Shown here one piece after another: positions 43,158-54,081 of a stretch of 64,000 nucleotides of DNA; position 1 is the stretch's first letter; every line of letters starts with the position of its first letter. The stretch covers positions 45,655,299-45,719,298 of the forward strand of contig OY294070.1 of the NCBI GenBank assembly GCA_958510875.1, in the 5' to 3' direction. The stretch comes from Endomychus coccineus. Its lineage: Eukaryota > Arthropoda > Insecta > Coleoptera > Endomychidae. The position numbers and the translations under genes were made by a program. A model generated the notes under the pieces. The model searched no databases. It saw only the letters and a list, made by a program, of their open reading frames with translations, and had not been told where the DNA came from.

Positions 43158-43283
43158 TTGTGTGTATTTCGAGCACAAAGTGTCATTGTCGCTCTCCAAA
43201 GATTACCGCGCTCCGCTTTGCGTCGCGCGGTAACTCTCTTTGTCGAGCGACAATATATCACTTTGCGCTCTTAATACACAAAT
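43158..43283. repeat. ~125-bp GC-rich imperfect hairpin after the recombinase gene
   Basis: Arms pair as TTGTGTGTATT, GAGC, CAAAGTG, ATTGTCGCTC, CAAAG, ACCGCGC on the left with their complements on the right, separated by a ~13-base loop. It starts about 60 bases after the AATAAA of the recombinase gene. Markedly higher GC than its surroundings. Confidence 0.85.
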
Positions 43284-43639
43284 AGCTATTATACATCACT
43301 AAAGTAATACCGATTACTATAAAACAGTATTTGTTTTCATTTTTCCTTTGTTTGATTGTTAAATTGCTTCTAAGGTAAGTTAAGTAGCACTGATTGTTAT
43401 GACAGTATTTATTTGTTCTTCTTAGTGTTTTTATTCATATCTGGTGCTTTGCTTGTTGGTTGTGGCTTCATTTATTGCATACTTTTTAGTTGTGGTTTTC
43501 TCTTTACATTATTTTCATTTTTGCAAAGGTTTCATAGTATATTTTTAATTCAATAATGTATGCTCTCAAGAGAATAACAAAAAGAAGACAAACAATTTCA
43601 GTCCTAGGGAGATACAAATTTGAATAAGACCTGTAGAAC

Positions 43640-44041
43640 TATATAAAGAAGAATAGAATCCAAAAAACTGAGCGAACCAACAATGAAGTTAAAACTCTAG
43701 CATGGATAGAGTTGGCTAATCAGTTTAATAGCATGGCTGGTGAGACTAATTGGAATGTAAAGATACTTAAAAACAAGTATGAGAACATAAAGAAAAGATG
43801 AAATCAGAAGTTGGCAGAAGAAAAAATGCATGTAACAGGTACAGGTGAAGGTCCAGTAAAGAAATTTGAGTTGAATGATGTTGGTCTACAAATTAAACAA
43901 ATTATAGGATCACAAATGACAGTGTAAATTTTAGAAGAATCCAATGTTATGAAAAATATTTTGGAGGAAGAAGGTGAGTTGGAAGAAATGGCACAAGCTC
44001 CACGTAAGATTTATGATGGCCTACCAATTCAATTGTCTTAA
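43640..44041 (+). pseudogene. Myb/SANT-like DNA-binding protein of a transposon
   Basis: The frame contains NNEVKTLAWIELANQFNSM, then LKNKYENIKKR, a stop, NQKLAEEKMHVTGTG and GPVKKFELNDVGLQIKQII. AW-ELA-QFN------R----LK-KYEN-KK is the Myb/SANT-like domain (Myb_DNA-bind_5 type) found in Harbinger second proteins. Stops occur after KKR and after SQMTV. The frame ends DGLPIQLS at 44039-44041. Candidate C-terminal exons of the same kind of protein lie at 48236-48825, separated by other elements. Confidence 0.7.
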
Positions 44042-44839
44042 AGCTAGTTTTTTTCATTACCCACAGGAAACATAATTCCAAAAGGGACATCCACAAGCAG
44101 TGCAAAAGACAATATTTCTGAGTAACAGCATGCATGATATCACAATTTTTTAAACCTTCCCAGCAAACACAGTTACATATTGTATACATACATGCTACAT
44201 ATATCTTGACATTTAAGTCATATTTGTTATGTAGCACACTCTATAATATAAATTATTGTACTTGTATGGCGCTATGTCCGCCACAAGTTGTTTCAAAATC
44301 AGTTTCCTTCAAACATTGTGACAAACATCTTAGACATAAAAAAACTATTAAAATTGAAGTTGACAAATTATCAATTATTACACTTTCAATATCTGAAAAT
44401 TACTCTCATGTAAAAATATTAAAACATATTTCACATGAAACAATATAGGTACAACATAACGTGATTTCAGTAATAACTTTAGTATTTTTACTTCAGCTCC
44501 ACTGATTTGTAAAAGTTCAATTATAGGCATAGATACAACTCTACATGAATAATAAGGAACATGATTACGGTTCATTGAAAGACTTTTACTGCATCTCCAT
44601 TGTTCAAGAAAAGTAGAACATTTTTCAAATATATAATATTGTAATTATTTTTCATTTATAATGAAAAACATAGAATACAATAGGGCAATTTTTCATAAAT
44701 TGTGAACAAATTGAAATACTTGAATTAGTGATTTCAACATTATGATTTTCTTGGCATAGCCAGGAAGAAAATTAATCAACAAAACAAAATCTAAGAAATT
44801 CAACTTCAGTTTAAAACTCTATAATCTGGAATCATTTCT

Positions 44840-45835
44840 ACTTACGCCTCATCAAAGTTACTATTTTCAGATCACATATTCTGAAATTATTACGTTGCCC
44901 CAACCAGGAACATTTTGTAGCAACTTCATTAGAAAATATCCTCTTCAGGATTCCATACACGTTATCCTTATCCTCTAGATGTCGCCCACCAATAGATTTG
45001 ACAAACAAGCACTGGAAAAAACAATTGCCCTGTATATATACAAATATTCCATACTCTTTTTCATTTCAACGCTGTGGCAGCATTTAATTCTCGAAAAGTT
45101 ACTTAGTTCTCTTTGAAAACCCCTTCCTGAATACATTTCGAACAGCCAAAATATCCTGAATGACTCTTACACCACAAATAAAAGCTTTTGCAGGGGCATC
45201 ACAAATTATAGCATTAATTGAAAGTGTAATCATTTTGCCTTCAATACCTATTCCTGACTGCAATATGTCAATAAACTCATTGACAAAAGGTTCTAAGAAT
45301 ATATTTGCATTTTCTGGTTTACTCATGCCATGATAAATTCCAATTAGAAATGGCTTTGTACAAGGCTCTGCTACGATTGGCTCTAAAATTGGCTAAAACT
45401 TGCTACCTGCACTTTTTGAAATCGGTAGGCCATCAATATTAGTATTAATTTTGATCTCTGAAGGATATTTCTTGAAGTTTTGTTTTAAAGAATTAAGCAG
45501 CCCCAAACGTAAACCAATATGTGCATACTTTCCACTATTTATCATAGAAATTAGCCAGTTTCAGTTCAAGCCTCAAGCCTGCCCTGAAGGCATCAAGTCG
45601 AGCTATTGTGACGCGGAATCCATCCGGAAGATTTTTCATCATTATATTTTATCACCCACTTTCTTAAACCTGCATCAATTTTTAGTATTACACACACTGA
45701 CTTCATCAATGCTATCATCTTGAAACTGTACAAGTGATTCATTAGAATAAGGAGAACTTTATGAATGGTCTTATATTCCTGAATCATATAAATTAGCATA
45801 GGTGTCATTCACATATTCAGAATTATCTGCAATTT
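44840..45835 (-). pseudogene. CACTA-like transposase with DUF4806-like end, broken
   Basis: Reading the minus strand: RKWVIKYND (conserved L--W---YNI start), an interrupting insertion, then AHIGLRLGLLNSLKQ, INTNIDGLPISKS (iNiDGLPl-KSS), FLIGIYHGMSKPENAN, FLEPFVNEFIDIL and INAIICDAPAKAFI. This order is the CACTA-like transposase family common in insects and cnidarians. Further on, SNEVATKCSWLGQRNNF resembles a DUF4806 domain that these elements often carry. Several stops and frameshifts; the catalytic region after CDAPAK is lost. Confidence 0.72.
45553..45630 (+). repeat. Penelope-type fragment inserted in the CACTA-like gene
   Basis: Matches 37537-37650 (CAGTTTCAGTTCAAGC, CATCAAGTCGAGCTATTGTG, CGCGGAATCCATCCGGAAG) but lacks exactly 30 bases holding the hairpin and GGCGAAACGTC. 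It splits RKWVIKYND from the next conserved transposase segment. Confidence 0.75.
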
Positions 45836-46871
45836 CTATAAGATTTGATGACTTACGTATTGTTATGGTTATCACCTACAAGAATAAGTTTTAGAATTGT
45901 CTGCAACAAGCCGTGGTTTCTGACGATTAGAAAGAGCACAAAAATGTTTCCGCTAATTTCGAAGTATTATGTATAAAGTATAATTATAAGTATTATAAAC
46001 TATAAACTTACCTTTATTATTCACAATCCACACAAAAGTAATTCGCTACCGCTGCCGCCATGCGAAATAAACTCAAGTTAGGTTAGGGGTTAGACGTTAG
46101 AGTAAAGCATAGAAAAGCGCGGATTGTGAATAATAAACCAAAGAACATCGAGCTTGAATAATAATATTGTCCAATGTATTAGGAATTATCTACCGTGATC
46201 AAAACGATACACTGAGATATTTCATGATATTACTTAAGCACTTAGCACATATTTAATCTAATTAATAACATAATATAACATTATAATTATCTATTATATA
46301 TGTACAATTCTACTGGGAAGTCTGATATGTATCAGATAGGTACCATACATGCGAGTTTATATTTGGTCTACTTTCTTTAAACAATAGGTACGTCTTATGC
46401 AATGACTTGGAGTATAATATGTATCGTGTTCACAAAAATGTTACATAGACTTGTACTTTACAAGAGTTAGTTCCTGATACCTCTCAAACCTAACTGCTAC
46501 CTCTTGCTATTTACAACTATCTTACTAGAGAAACAAGATGTTTAAAATGTGAACGAAGAACTACCGACCGCTGGAAATTGCGGGGTTAAACCCTAATAAA
46601 GCGTTGTCACAAAGGCATCGAAATAATAAAGCAATAAGCATTTACTGCCACCGATCGGTTATTGCCATCTTATTAGAATAATAACTACAACGACCAGCAC
46701 GGAGTTCTCAACGTCCTCAACATTCCGCCCCTTTTAAAAGATACATCTTCCAAGAGCTTCAAAAAATGCTCCACATAATATAATAATTAAATTATTATAG
46801 TTCATTATATTATATTGGTAGTTCACAAATTTAAATGTTTCTTGTCAAAACCATAAGTTCAATTTATCGAA
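45836..46871. other. no gene; one short inverted repeat
   Basis: TTATTATTCACAATCC at 46015 and its complement GGATTGTGAATAATAA at 46121 enclose about 90 bases and may be a small MITE. The rest, including 46200-46750, is AT-rich without a recognised family. Confidence 0.5.
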
Positions 46872-47570
46872 ATGTCTAAACGTAAAGCAAGTGTTTTAAT
46901 CACCAATTTCTTTTCAAAAAAGATTAAAACCGCGACTGTAGAAAAAACAATTTTTTTGGAAAATAATCAAGATGCTGGCAGTTTTGTTCTTGAAAATGTG
47001 TTAATTTTAATGCTGAAACTTTCGATTTAGCTAAGTTTAAAAGACACGATCCTATATTTAAAGACGAGGATTTGAAAGTTAAAATTCTGAAATCTGAATT
47101 AGTTCCGGAGAAATCTTTTGTTTTTGAGAAAATAAATGGTCGCAAGTTTAGACGTGAATGGATGACCACATATAAATGGTTAGATTTTTCAAAATCAGAG
47201 AATGGTGTATTTTGTAAAGTGTGTTTTTTATTCGTCAATAATAATAATGGTGGCAAAGGTGATCATGAAACATTCGGCAAATTAATTGATAGTTCTTTCG
47301 ATTCGTGGAAAAAGGCTACCGAGAAGTTCAACGCTCATTGTGATACTAATTATCACCAATTTAGTATATCGGTTGCAGAGAATTTCGAACAGGAGGAATG
47401 CGCGATGTTATGTAGGAGCTGAATTCGGCTTTGCAAATAGAAAAAGAAGAAAATCGGGCTGCAATCAGACCAATCAACGAAACGATATTATTTGCTACAG
47501 AAAATGAGCTACCTCTCCGTGGCAATATTGATAGCGGTGCGCTGGATTTTGAAAATGTGCAGGTCAATAT
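46872..47570 (+). pseudogene. hAT transposase with TTF-type zinc finger, N-terminal part
   Basis: It starts MSKRKASVLITNFFSKKI (a typical K--I--FF/K opening) and after a frameshift gives FRREWMTTYKWLDFS, FCKVCFLFVN, SWKKATEKFNAHCDTNYHQ. That is the TTF-type finger: R-W---YKWL-YS---G-FC--C--F...WKKA--KF--H--S--H. Then IEKEENRAAIRPINETI and ENELPLRGN, the ZMYM/ZNF862-like continuation. It breaks at GALDFE into a TA microsatellite. The catalytic and dimerisation regions are gone. Confidence 0.8.
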
Positions 47571-47618
47571 TGCGAGAATTTCGTGCTCTCGGAACTCGTT
47601 GCATTTATTGTTAATCAA

Positions 47619-47626
<8 letters not shown>

Positions 47627-47698
<72 letters not shown>
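47627..47698. repeat. (TA)n microsatellite
   Basis: About 36 uninterrupted TA units. Apparent tyrosine-isoleucine frames across it are artefacts. Confidence 0.98.
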
Positions 47699-47700
<2 letters not shown>

Positions 47701-47818
47701 CTTAAGAGATATAGAATTAAATTTTCTGAATTATGAAGATAACTTAGATAATTTAACATAGGATTATAAAGATGAATAAACGTAAAAGATTGAACCATAG
47801 GCAAAGAAACTTTAAACT

Positions 47819-47820
<2 letters not shown>

Positions 47821-47886
<66 letters not shown>
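47821..47886. repeat. (TA)n then (GA)n compound microsatellite
   Basis: TA units from 47821 to 47850 pass directly into GA units to about 47886. Confidence 0.98.
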
Positions 47887-48235
47887 CAAGACCTAATGTT
47901 CAATTCTGGTTACGCCTATGTACATTACATTAATATGGGTGTGTGTTTTTTGCCGCGCCGGAAAATAAAACCTGGCTACGTGTCTGGATATAGCGCAATC
48001 TAAAACAATTATATGTAACATTTATGTATCACATACGAAAAATTGTTATATATCATTATTCTCCACTAGTACTTCCCTTGAAATGTATAAATTTAACGGC
48101 TACCTCTCTGATATATATTATGTATGTTCCAGTGTAAAATAATATTGTGCTCTGTATGAGCTTCATTTGATATATAGCAGTTATGTAGTGGTTTGCTGGG
48201 TTGTTAACAATAATTATTTATTTTATATTTTGCAG

Positions 48236-48825
48236 CTGACTTGCCTGAATATATAACTTCCCAACTGCATGTACCCAAATCAAAACCAAGAAGTACAGAA
48301 AAAGCTCATATTAAAGGTAATTTAAATGATATTGAATTAGTAATAATATAATTAAAAACGAGATTACATTTGTTAAACTTTTGATACATTCAACTTAACA
48401 AGTTTCGATGCACAGCAACATCATCAAAAGTATTTTAAGTGTTATACTGTAGCTGTGCAACAAATCATGTGAAGTTGAATCTGTTATAAGTGCAAAGTCT
48501 ATGCAAACTTCTTCAAACCAGTAATAAGTAATTTATTTGATAGGTTAGAATTTTTGTGGAATAATAACATTGTTATCATTTTCAGGAAATTTTTTTGAAC
48601 GCACACTATACAATCAGCTTCCAAATACACCTGGGCAAGTCGCAAAGCTGATCTGGCTGAGGAACGAGTAAATATGGTTCAGGTTGAACATGAGTATGAA
48701 GGAGAAGCATGAGCAAGATTTAGCAGATAGTCAACAGAGGCAAAGTTTCATTACCCGAACTGAAAATTCAAATTCTTCTATTGCAGAAGCAGCAGCTTGA
48801 AAATGCCAAATCTTAAATTCTAGTT
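48236..48825 (+). pseudogene. C-terminal exons of a Myb/SANT-type transposon protein
   Basis: A first exon (48236-48316) follows TTTTGCAG and reads LPEYITSQLHVPKSKP, ending at GGTAATTT. A second begins after ATTTTCAG at 48586 and, in one frame, reads RKADLAEERVNMVQVEH and then EHEQDLADSQQRQSF after a shift. The LaEEk--LvqleHE---KEhEQd pattern is the coiled C-terminal end of Myb/SANT proteins like that at 43.6 kb. Frameshifted; the link to the 43.6-kb domain is inference. Confidence 0.45.
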
Positions 48826-49109
48826 TTTAGATAGTAGTATAGGTATATAGTGTGTTATTGAGCAACAAAATTTGGGGAAATTGTATTACCGATATGTAAA
48901 TTAGTAAAAAATAATGGTATTATTAATTAATTAAAATGTCTACCAGCATTATTGATAGCTAAATTTTGGGCAGCTCTTTTTAGACATTGCAGGAACATTT
49001 CCTAGTGCTACAGCAGCCGTAACTTCTTCATCTACAAATGGTACCTCATCACAAAAGTGACACGCAGTTGTGCAGCATAGCACTCTTGCTTAAACCTTGA
49101 TAGTTGCTA

Positions 49110-49880
49110 CTATCGAACTATCGATAGTCTGGAGAAAACATATCGAATACTATCGATATAACGACCTGTATTTCAAAAAGGGGAGAACCCTACAACAATG
49201 ATAAGTTTTCAGGTTGTTTAACATTTAATATTAATACTGTTGACATACATTTATTCATTTCAATATTAAATAAACCTAGTATTAGCCAAAAAGTCAAATC
49301 ACAAAATCTTGTCAAGAAAACAGTCGACTCCTACTCATCTACAGTTTTCGCGTCCATAACTCCATACGGGACAAATCTGGCGTCTGTTTAACTTAGATTA
49401 GATTTATAAATCACAGTAACGAAAATATACCTTTTAACAATTGAACAAACGTTATGATTTACAGGAGCCAACTATTCTGAGGCATGAAAATCAGCATATT
49501 AAATTTCTCCGGCTTCAGATTACTTCGACGATTAGTTATTATTTGACCTGCCGCAGAAAAACTCGCTCAGACGGGACTGACGACCCAGACGCGACAAACA
49601 TTGTATAAGCCACAGTTTTTAAGGTATTGGACTTGTGACTTTTCCAAAATGCCAAAATGTTCTCTTCCAAGAGAAAAGTCGGCTCCTGCAAATACTGTTC
49701 AACTACGGTTTTCGCGTCCGTTAATATTAACAAACGACCATTCTAGATGTTAAATTTACAAATCTGTACCATTTCATCTTGCCCGAGATAAAATTTTTAA
49801 TGTGAATACACGGATCCATACTATCGGAAAATTTACTCGATATCAATTGCACTATCGATAGTTTTCGATAGTTCAGTTAA
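49110..49880 (-). mobile_element. internally deleted hAT element with TATCGATA-rich ends
   Basis: Left end 49110-49165 holds ACTATCGAACTATCGATAG and ACTATCGATATAACG. Right end 49830-49880 holds CACTATCGATAGTTTTCGATA in inverted order. Between them lies a hAT C-terminal piece. Precise termini and target duplication could not be fixed. Confidence 0.55.
49459..49735 (-). pseudogene. hAT transposase dimerisation domain (C-terminal)
   Basis: The minus frame reads LLEENILAFWKSHKS, TVAYTMFVASGSSVPSERVF and, after a one-base shift, SAAGQIITNRRSNL, FNMLIFMPQNSWLL and a stop. iL-fWK----f--L---A---l-v--sSvpSERvFS-AG-I---RR--L is the hATC motif. Only this domain is left. Confidence 0.88.
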
Positions 49881-49903
49881 AATTATTTTTTATGTAGCAC
49901 AAT

Positions 49904-50138
49904 CATAGAGATCAAGAATAGAGTACTCGAGCAGCCAATTTCGTCACCGGCTGTAAAAAAATGTTCGGTGCTCTTTCCTTTTCTAACTAGATCCACTACC
50001 ATAGAGGTCTATATGCTATATACATCGTTTGCTCATCATATATTAAAAAAAGACAGAGCACCGAAATTTCACTTACAGCCGGTCAACGCAATAGCATTAC
50101 GCTTACGGGACTCGAGTACTATATTCTTGATCTCTATG
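49904..50138. mobile_element. 235-bp hAT-like MITE with 8-bp target duplication
   Basis: TIRs CATAGAGATCAAGAAT...ATTCTTGATCTCTATG extend to about 70-80 bp with gaps and include ACCGGCTGTAA and TTTCGGTGCTCT. AGCACAAT is present at 49896-49903 and 50139-50146. Non-coding loop. Confidence 0.9.
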
Positions 50139-50569
50139 AGCACAATACAGCGTTCGATTTAGGTTATATTAAAATACTTGAACGTTTGTCCAGCCTCTGA
50201 CAGAGATCTTAGATCTCTATGGTCTCTGAACGGCCAAAATTTTCCGTTCACCGTGAACCATCGATTAACTGCTGAACGCTTATTCATATGTACACAACAA
50301 ATTTTCAGTTTGATCCGTAGATCACGCCTAAACTGATAATCAACTTCATACAACTGGTCCTTAGTTTTGAATAGTTTAAACACAACAAAACATATTATAA
50401 AAAATGAAACGTGTGGCACTCGGGGACTGCCGCGGTAAAGCTATTGCATAGCACTACGCCACTGGAAAAAGTTGGGCAGAAAAACATCCACTACCCCTTC
50501 AAAATCTTCACGAATTATGAGTAAAAAAGAGTATCATCTTGATCTCTATGAAGAGTATTCTGTGACAAG

Positions 50570-50604
50570 CATAGATAACTCTACTACCGGTAGTAGTACC
50601 TATT
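50570..50604. mobile_element. 35-bp TIR-only insertion in the left arm
   Basis: CATAGATAACTCTACTAC then GGTAGTAG and TACCTATT form a near-palindrome flanked by perfect 8-bp repeats GTGACAAG (50562-50569 and 50605-50612). It mirrors 54044-54081. Confidence 0.8.
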
Positions 50605-52099
50605 GTGACAAGTGTCAGTTGACTTGTAAACACAATTTTATACGAAAGTTTTAACGTTCAGATCTCGATAGCGCTTCCGGCTCCGGGATTTTCACGTGGC
50701 CTATCGAAATTAGAAGGTTCGAATTGTATAAAAACACAATTGCATGAGCGCCAGACGTCTTATGTAATTAGCTATGAACGTAATAATTTTGACATATCCT
50801 CGAAGAGCTCGCTGCGCGTAAGTTAGAGTTTATACATTTTACCTCTATTTTGTTAATTTGGGGCCGTTTCGAACTCTGTGCGGCCGGCGCCAGTTGCAAT
50901 GAAGTATTTTGGGCTATGGGTCGCTAGCTTTTACCCGCTTTCGGTATATTTAAGTAGCTAGAGAATTCCCTTTCGTACGTCGCATGTCAGATGCTAGTAG
51001 GTGACAGCTGAGAATACCTCAAACTGTTTTAATTGAATTTTCCTATTTAATCGACATTTTGGGGTCTGAGACTATGCTATTTAGTTGGCCCCGTTCATAA
51101 ACTAATGACATGGAGCGAAAACCGCATGCGAAAAGTCCTCGTTAAGACGTTCTATGTACCGTAAATTTGCACTTTTCTAACTTGCAAGCCACGCGCTGCT
51201 CACGTGAACGTAATTCGATTTATCGAAATGTAACCAATTCAAAACAGTTTTCGACCCACTTTTGGGCTATCACGACCTTTTAAAAGGTTCAAAGTTGACA
51301 TTTCGACAATTTTAAGCTCGGCCGAGCTACATGGTAGGCGGAGTGGTGGGTCTTAGGATATTTCGTTACGGTATTTGTTTTTTGTTTTTTTAGATTTTCG
51401 TTACGGTATTCGTCTTTTGTTTTTAAGCTATTGCATATAGCTTTTATCGCGGGCTTTGAGCGCGGCGCGGTGACCGAATCAAAAAATACCGTAACGAAAA
51501 TCTAAAAAACAAAAAACAAATACCGTAACGAAATATCCTGACACCCACCATTCCGCCTACCATGTAGCTCGGCCGAGCTTAAAATTGTCGAAATGTTAAC
51601 TTTGAACCTTTTAAAAGGTCGTGATAGCCCCAAACTGGTTCGACAACTGTTTTGAATTGGTTAATTTTCGATAAATCGAATGACGTTCACGTGAGAAGCG
51701 CGTAGCTCGCGAGTTAGAAAATTGCAAATTTACGGTACATGGAACGTCTTAACGAGGACTTTTTGCATGCGGTTCTCGCTCCATGTCGTTAGTTTATGAA
51801 CGGGGCCAACTAAATTATGTCTCGGGCCCCAAAATGTCGATTAAATGGGAAAATTTAATTAAAACAGTTTGAGGTATCCTCAGCTGTCCGCTACTAACGT
51901 CTAGACGTGCGACGTACGAAAGAGAATTTTCTAGCTACTCAAATATACCGAAAGCGGGTAAAAGCTAGCGGCCCATAGCCCAAAATACTTTATTACAACT
52001 GGCACCGGCCGCACGGGGTTCGAAACGGCCCCAAATTAACAAAATAGAGGTAAAATGTATAAACTCTAACTTACGCGCAGCGAGCTCCTGGAGGCATAT

Positions 52100-53855
52100 A
52101 TGGAGGCAGCTCCCTACTTCAAATAAAAATGATAAAAATCTCTTAAGTGAGGTAAACGTTGTTCCGAACTCCTGTTATCTCACTCCTGTAACTCCGGGTG
52201 AAGTCTATGAAGTTATTGCTAAAATGAAAAACACTGAATGTGCGGATATATATACAATAAACAATAAAATACCAAAATCATGTAGTGACAATTTTATATT
52301 ATTTTTCACGGACTTTGTAAATACTTGCTTTGAACTAGGCCATTTTCCGGACTCTTTCAAATTGTCGCGTGTTGTTGCCATTCATAAGGCGGGAAGTAAA
52401 GATGAGGCTGACAATTATCGACCTATTTCAATGGTTCCTTTATTTGGTAAGGTTATTGAGGTGTTAGTGAATAAGAGACTTGCTGGTTTTTTGGAGCAAA
52501 ATACGGTACTCACTGAGGACCAGTATGGTTTCCGTCGAAACAGAAACACAGCAATGGCGGTAAGAGCGGTTGTGCCAGAGATAGTACGAGGTCTCGAGGC
52601 CCGAAAATGTGCCATACTTACCTTTGTGACCTATCGAAAGCTTTTGACTGTGTCTGTCACAGCACTCTACTATGCAAGCTTGAAACGTATGGGGTAAGGG
52701 GCATCTGTCTGAAACTCATTCGGTCATACCTACAAAATCGTTGTCAGGTTGTAGATGTCAGCGGAAATTTCTCTGAGCCTGCAACTTTAGAGTAGGGCGT
52801 GCCGCAGGGCTCCGTCATTGGTCCTCTTCTCTTCATAGTTTACATAAACGATCTCCCAACGGCTCTCTTACCTCATAAATCGGCTTTATTTGCAGATGAT
52901 AGCTCCGTTACATATCACTCAAATCAGGAGACCTTAAGTGAATGTAAGATGGAAATTGAAGATACGGCACAAAATTGGTTCACCAGAAATAAACTAAAAT
53001 TAAATCTGGCTAAGACACAAAATATTACTTTTTCGGCAAGTCCAATACATCAAACTGACGAGCCTGTACGACTTTTAGGATTCCATCTCGATCCTGGGTT
53101 AAATTGGAAGTTCCACATTAGCACCATATCAAAAAAACTCTCTGTGCAATTATTCCTTCTTCGACGACTTAAAACAGTTCTTTCACATGACTGCCTTTTA
53201 AATGCATATCACGCATTATTCCAGTCCTATATTACTTATGGGGTGGATCTATGGGGAAACTCTGTATATGCAAACAAAATTCTAATTCTTCAAAAGCAAT
53301 TAGGATAATAGCTAGCATTAATAGTAAGGATTCATGTAGACCGTTTTTTGTGAAATTTAAAATACTGACACTTGTTAACCTGTTTATTTTACATCATGTT
53401 CTGTACATTCATAAAAATATCAACTTATTCGTTTCAAATGATAACGTACATCATTATCCCACTCGTTTGGGACAAAATCTGCGACCCCTTGAACTTAACC
53501 TGACGGTCTCTCGGAAAAATCCAGGCAGGTCCAACTCTTTAATAAAATCCCGCTCAGTCTCAGAAATCAGCAGCACAGAAAATACAAGAGCAAACTTAAA
53601 ATGTTTCTCACTGCTCATTGTTTTTACTCTATCAATGAATTTTTGAATTTTGAGGAGTGGAGTGATTTGCTAGTCTAAGTCTAATATATATCTTGTTTAT
53701 TTAATCTTTTATGTTTTATTTACGTAACGTTGTAATTTTTTAATTAATTGTTTCACTTATATTTACATTGTATTGACTGACTATTATGCCAAATGTGAAT
53801 GCAGCAATGTGGTCAATAAACTTTCTTTTTTTCTTCTTCTTTCTTCTTCTTTCTT
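52100..53855 (+). mobile_element. 5'-truncated non-LTR retrotransposon inserted in the palindrome
   Basis: The palindrome sequence stops at GGAGGCATAT (52099) and resumes at TCAAAATTATTACG (53856), exactly where the left arm is continuous. The 3' end is a pyrimidine-rich (TTC)n tail after TCAATAAAC. Endonuclease and ORF1 are missing. No target duplication is visible. Confidence 0.85.
52224..53646 (+). pseudogene. LINE reverse transcriptase (Jockey/CR1 type), broken
   Basis: In order: FPDSFKLSRVVAIHKAGS, NYRPISMVPLFGKVIE (RT1), EDQYGFRRNRNTAMAV (RT2), then frameshift, DLSKAFDCVCHSTLL (RT3, first Asp), a TAG at 52793, GVPQGSVIGPLLFIVYINDL (RT4), ALFADDSSVTYH (RT5, FADD), NKLKLNLAKTQNITFS, LLGFHLDPGLNW, then the thumb region. 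A further shift at about 53300 leads to the C-terminal YPTRLGQNLRPL segment. This is a single RT domain of the Jockey/CR1 group. Frameshift plus stop plus frameshift make it inactive. Confidence 0.9.
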
Positions 53856-54043
53856 TCAAAATTATTACGTTCGTAGTTGATTACATAGGACTTCTGGCGT
53901 TCATGCAATTGTATTTTTATACAATTCGAACCTTCTAATTTCGATAGGCCACGTGAAAATTCCGGAGCGGGAAGCGCACTCGAGATCTGAACGTTACAAC
54001 TTTCGTATAAAATTGTGTTTTCAAGTCAACTGACATTTGTCAC

Positions 54044-54081
54044 CATAGATAACTCTACTACCGGTAGTAGAGTTATCTATG
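54044..54081. mobile_element. 38-bp perfect palindrome in the right arm
   Basis: CATAGATAACTCTACTACC and its exact complement meet with no spacer. TTGTCAC flanks both sides (54037-54043, 54083-54089). The related fragment at 39.7 kb lacks it. A diverged third copy is at 57312-57347. Confidence 0.88.

Noticed and set aside
46200..46750. Possible Copia-type LTR ending in CTCAACA
   Set aside because: No partner LTR or coding region was found, and the following sequence does not look like a primer-binding site.
47361..47903. 180-codon minus-strand frame and plus-strand frames rich in Tyr-Ile
   Set aside because: They are translations of TA and GA microsatellites.
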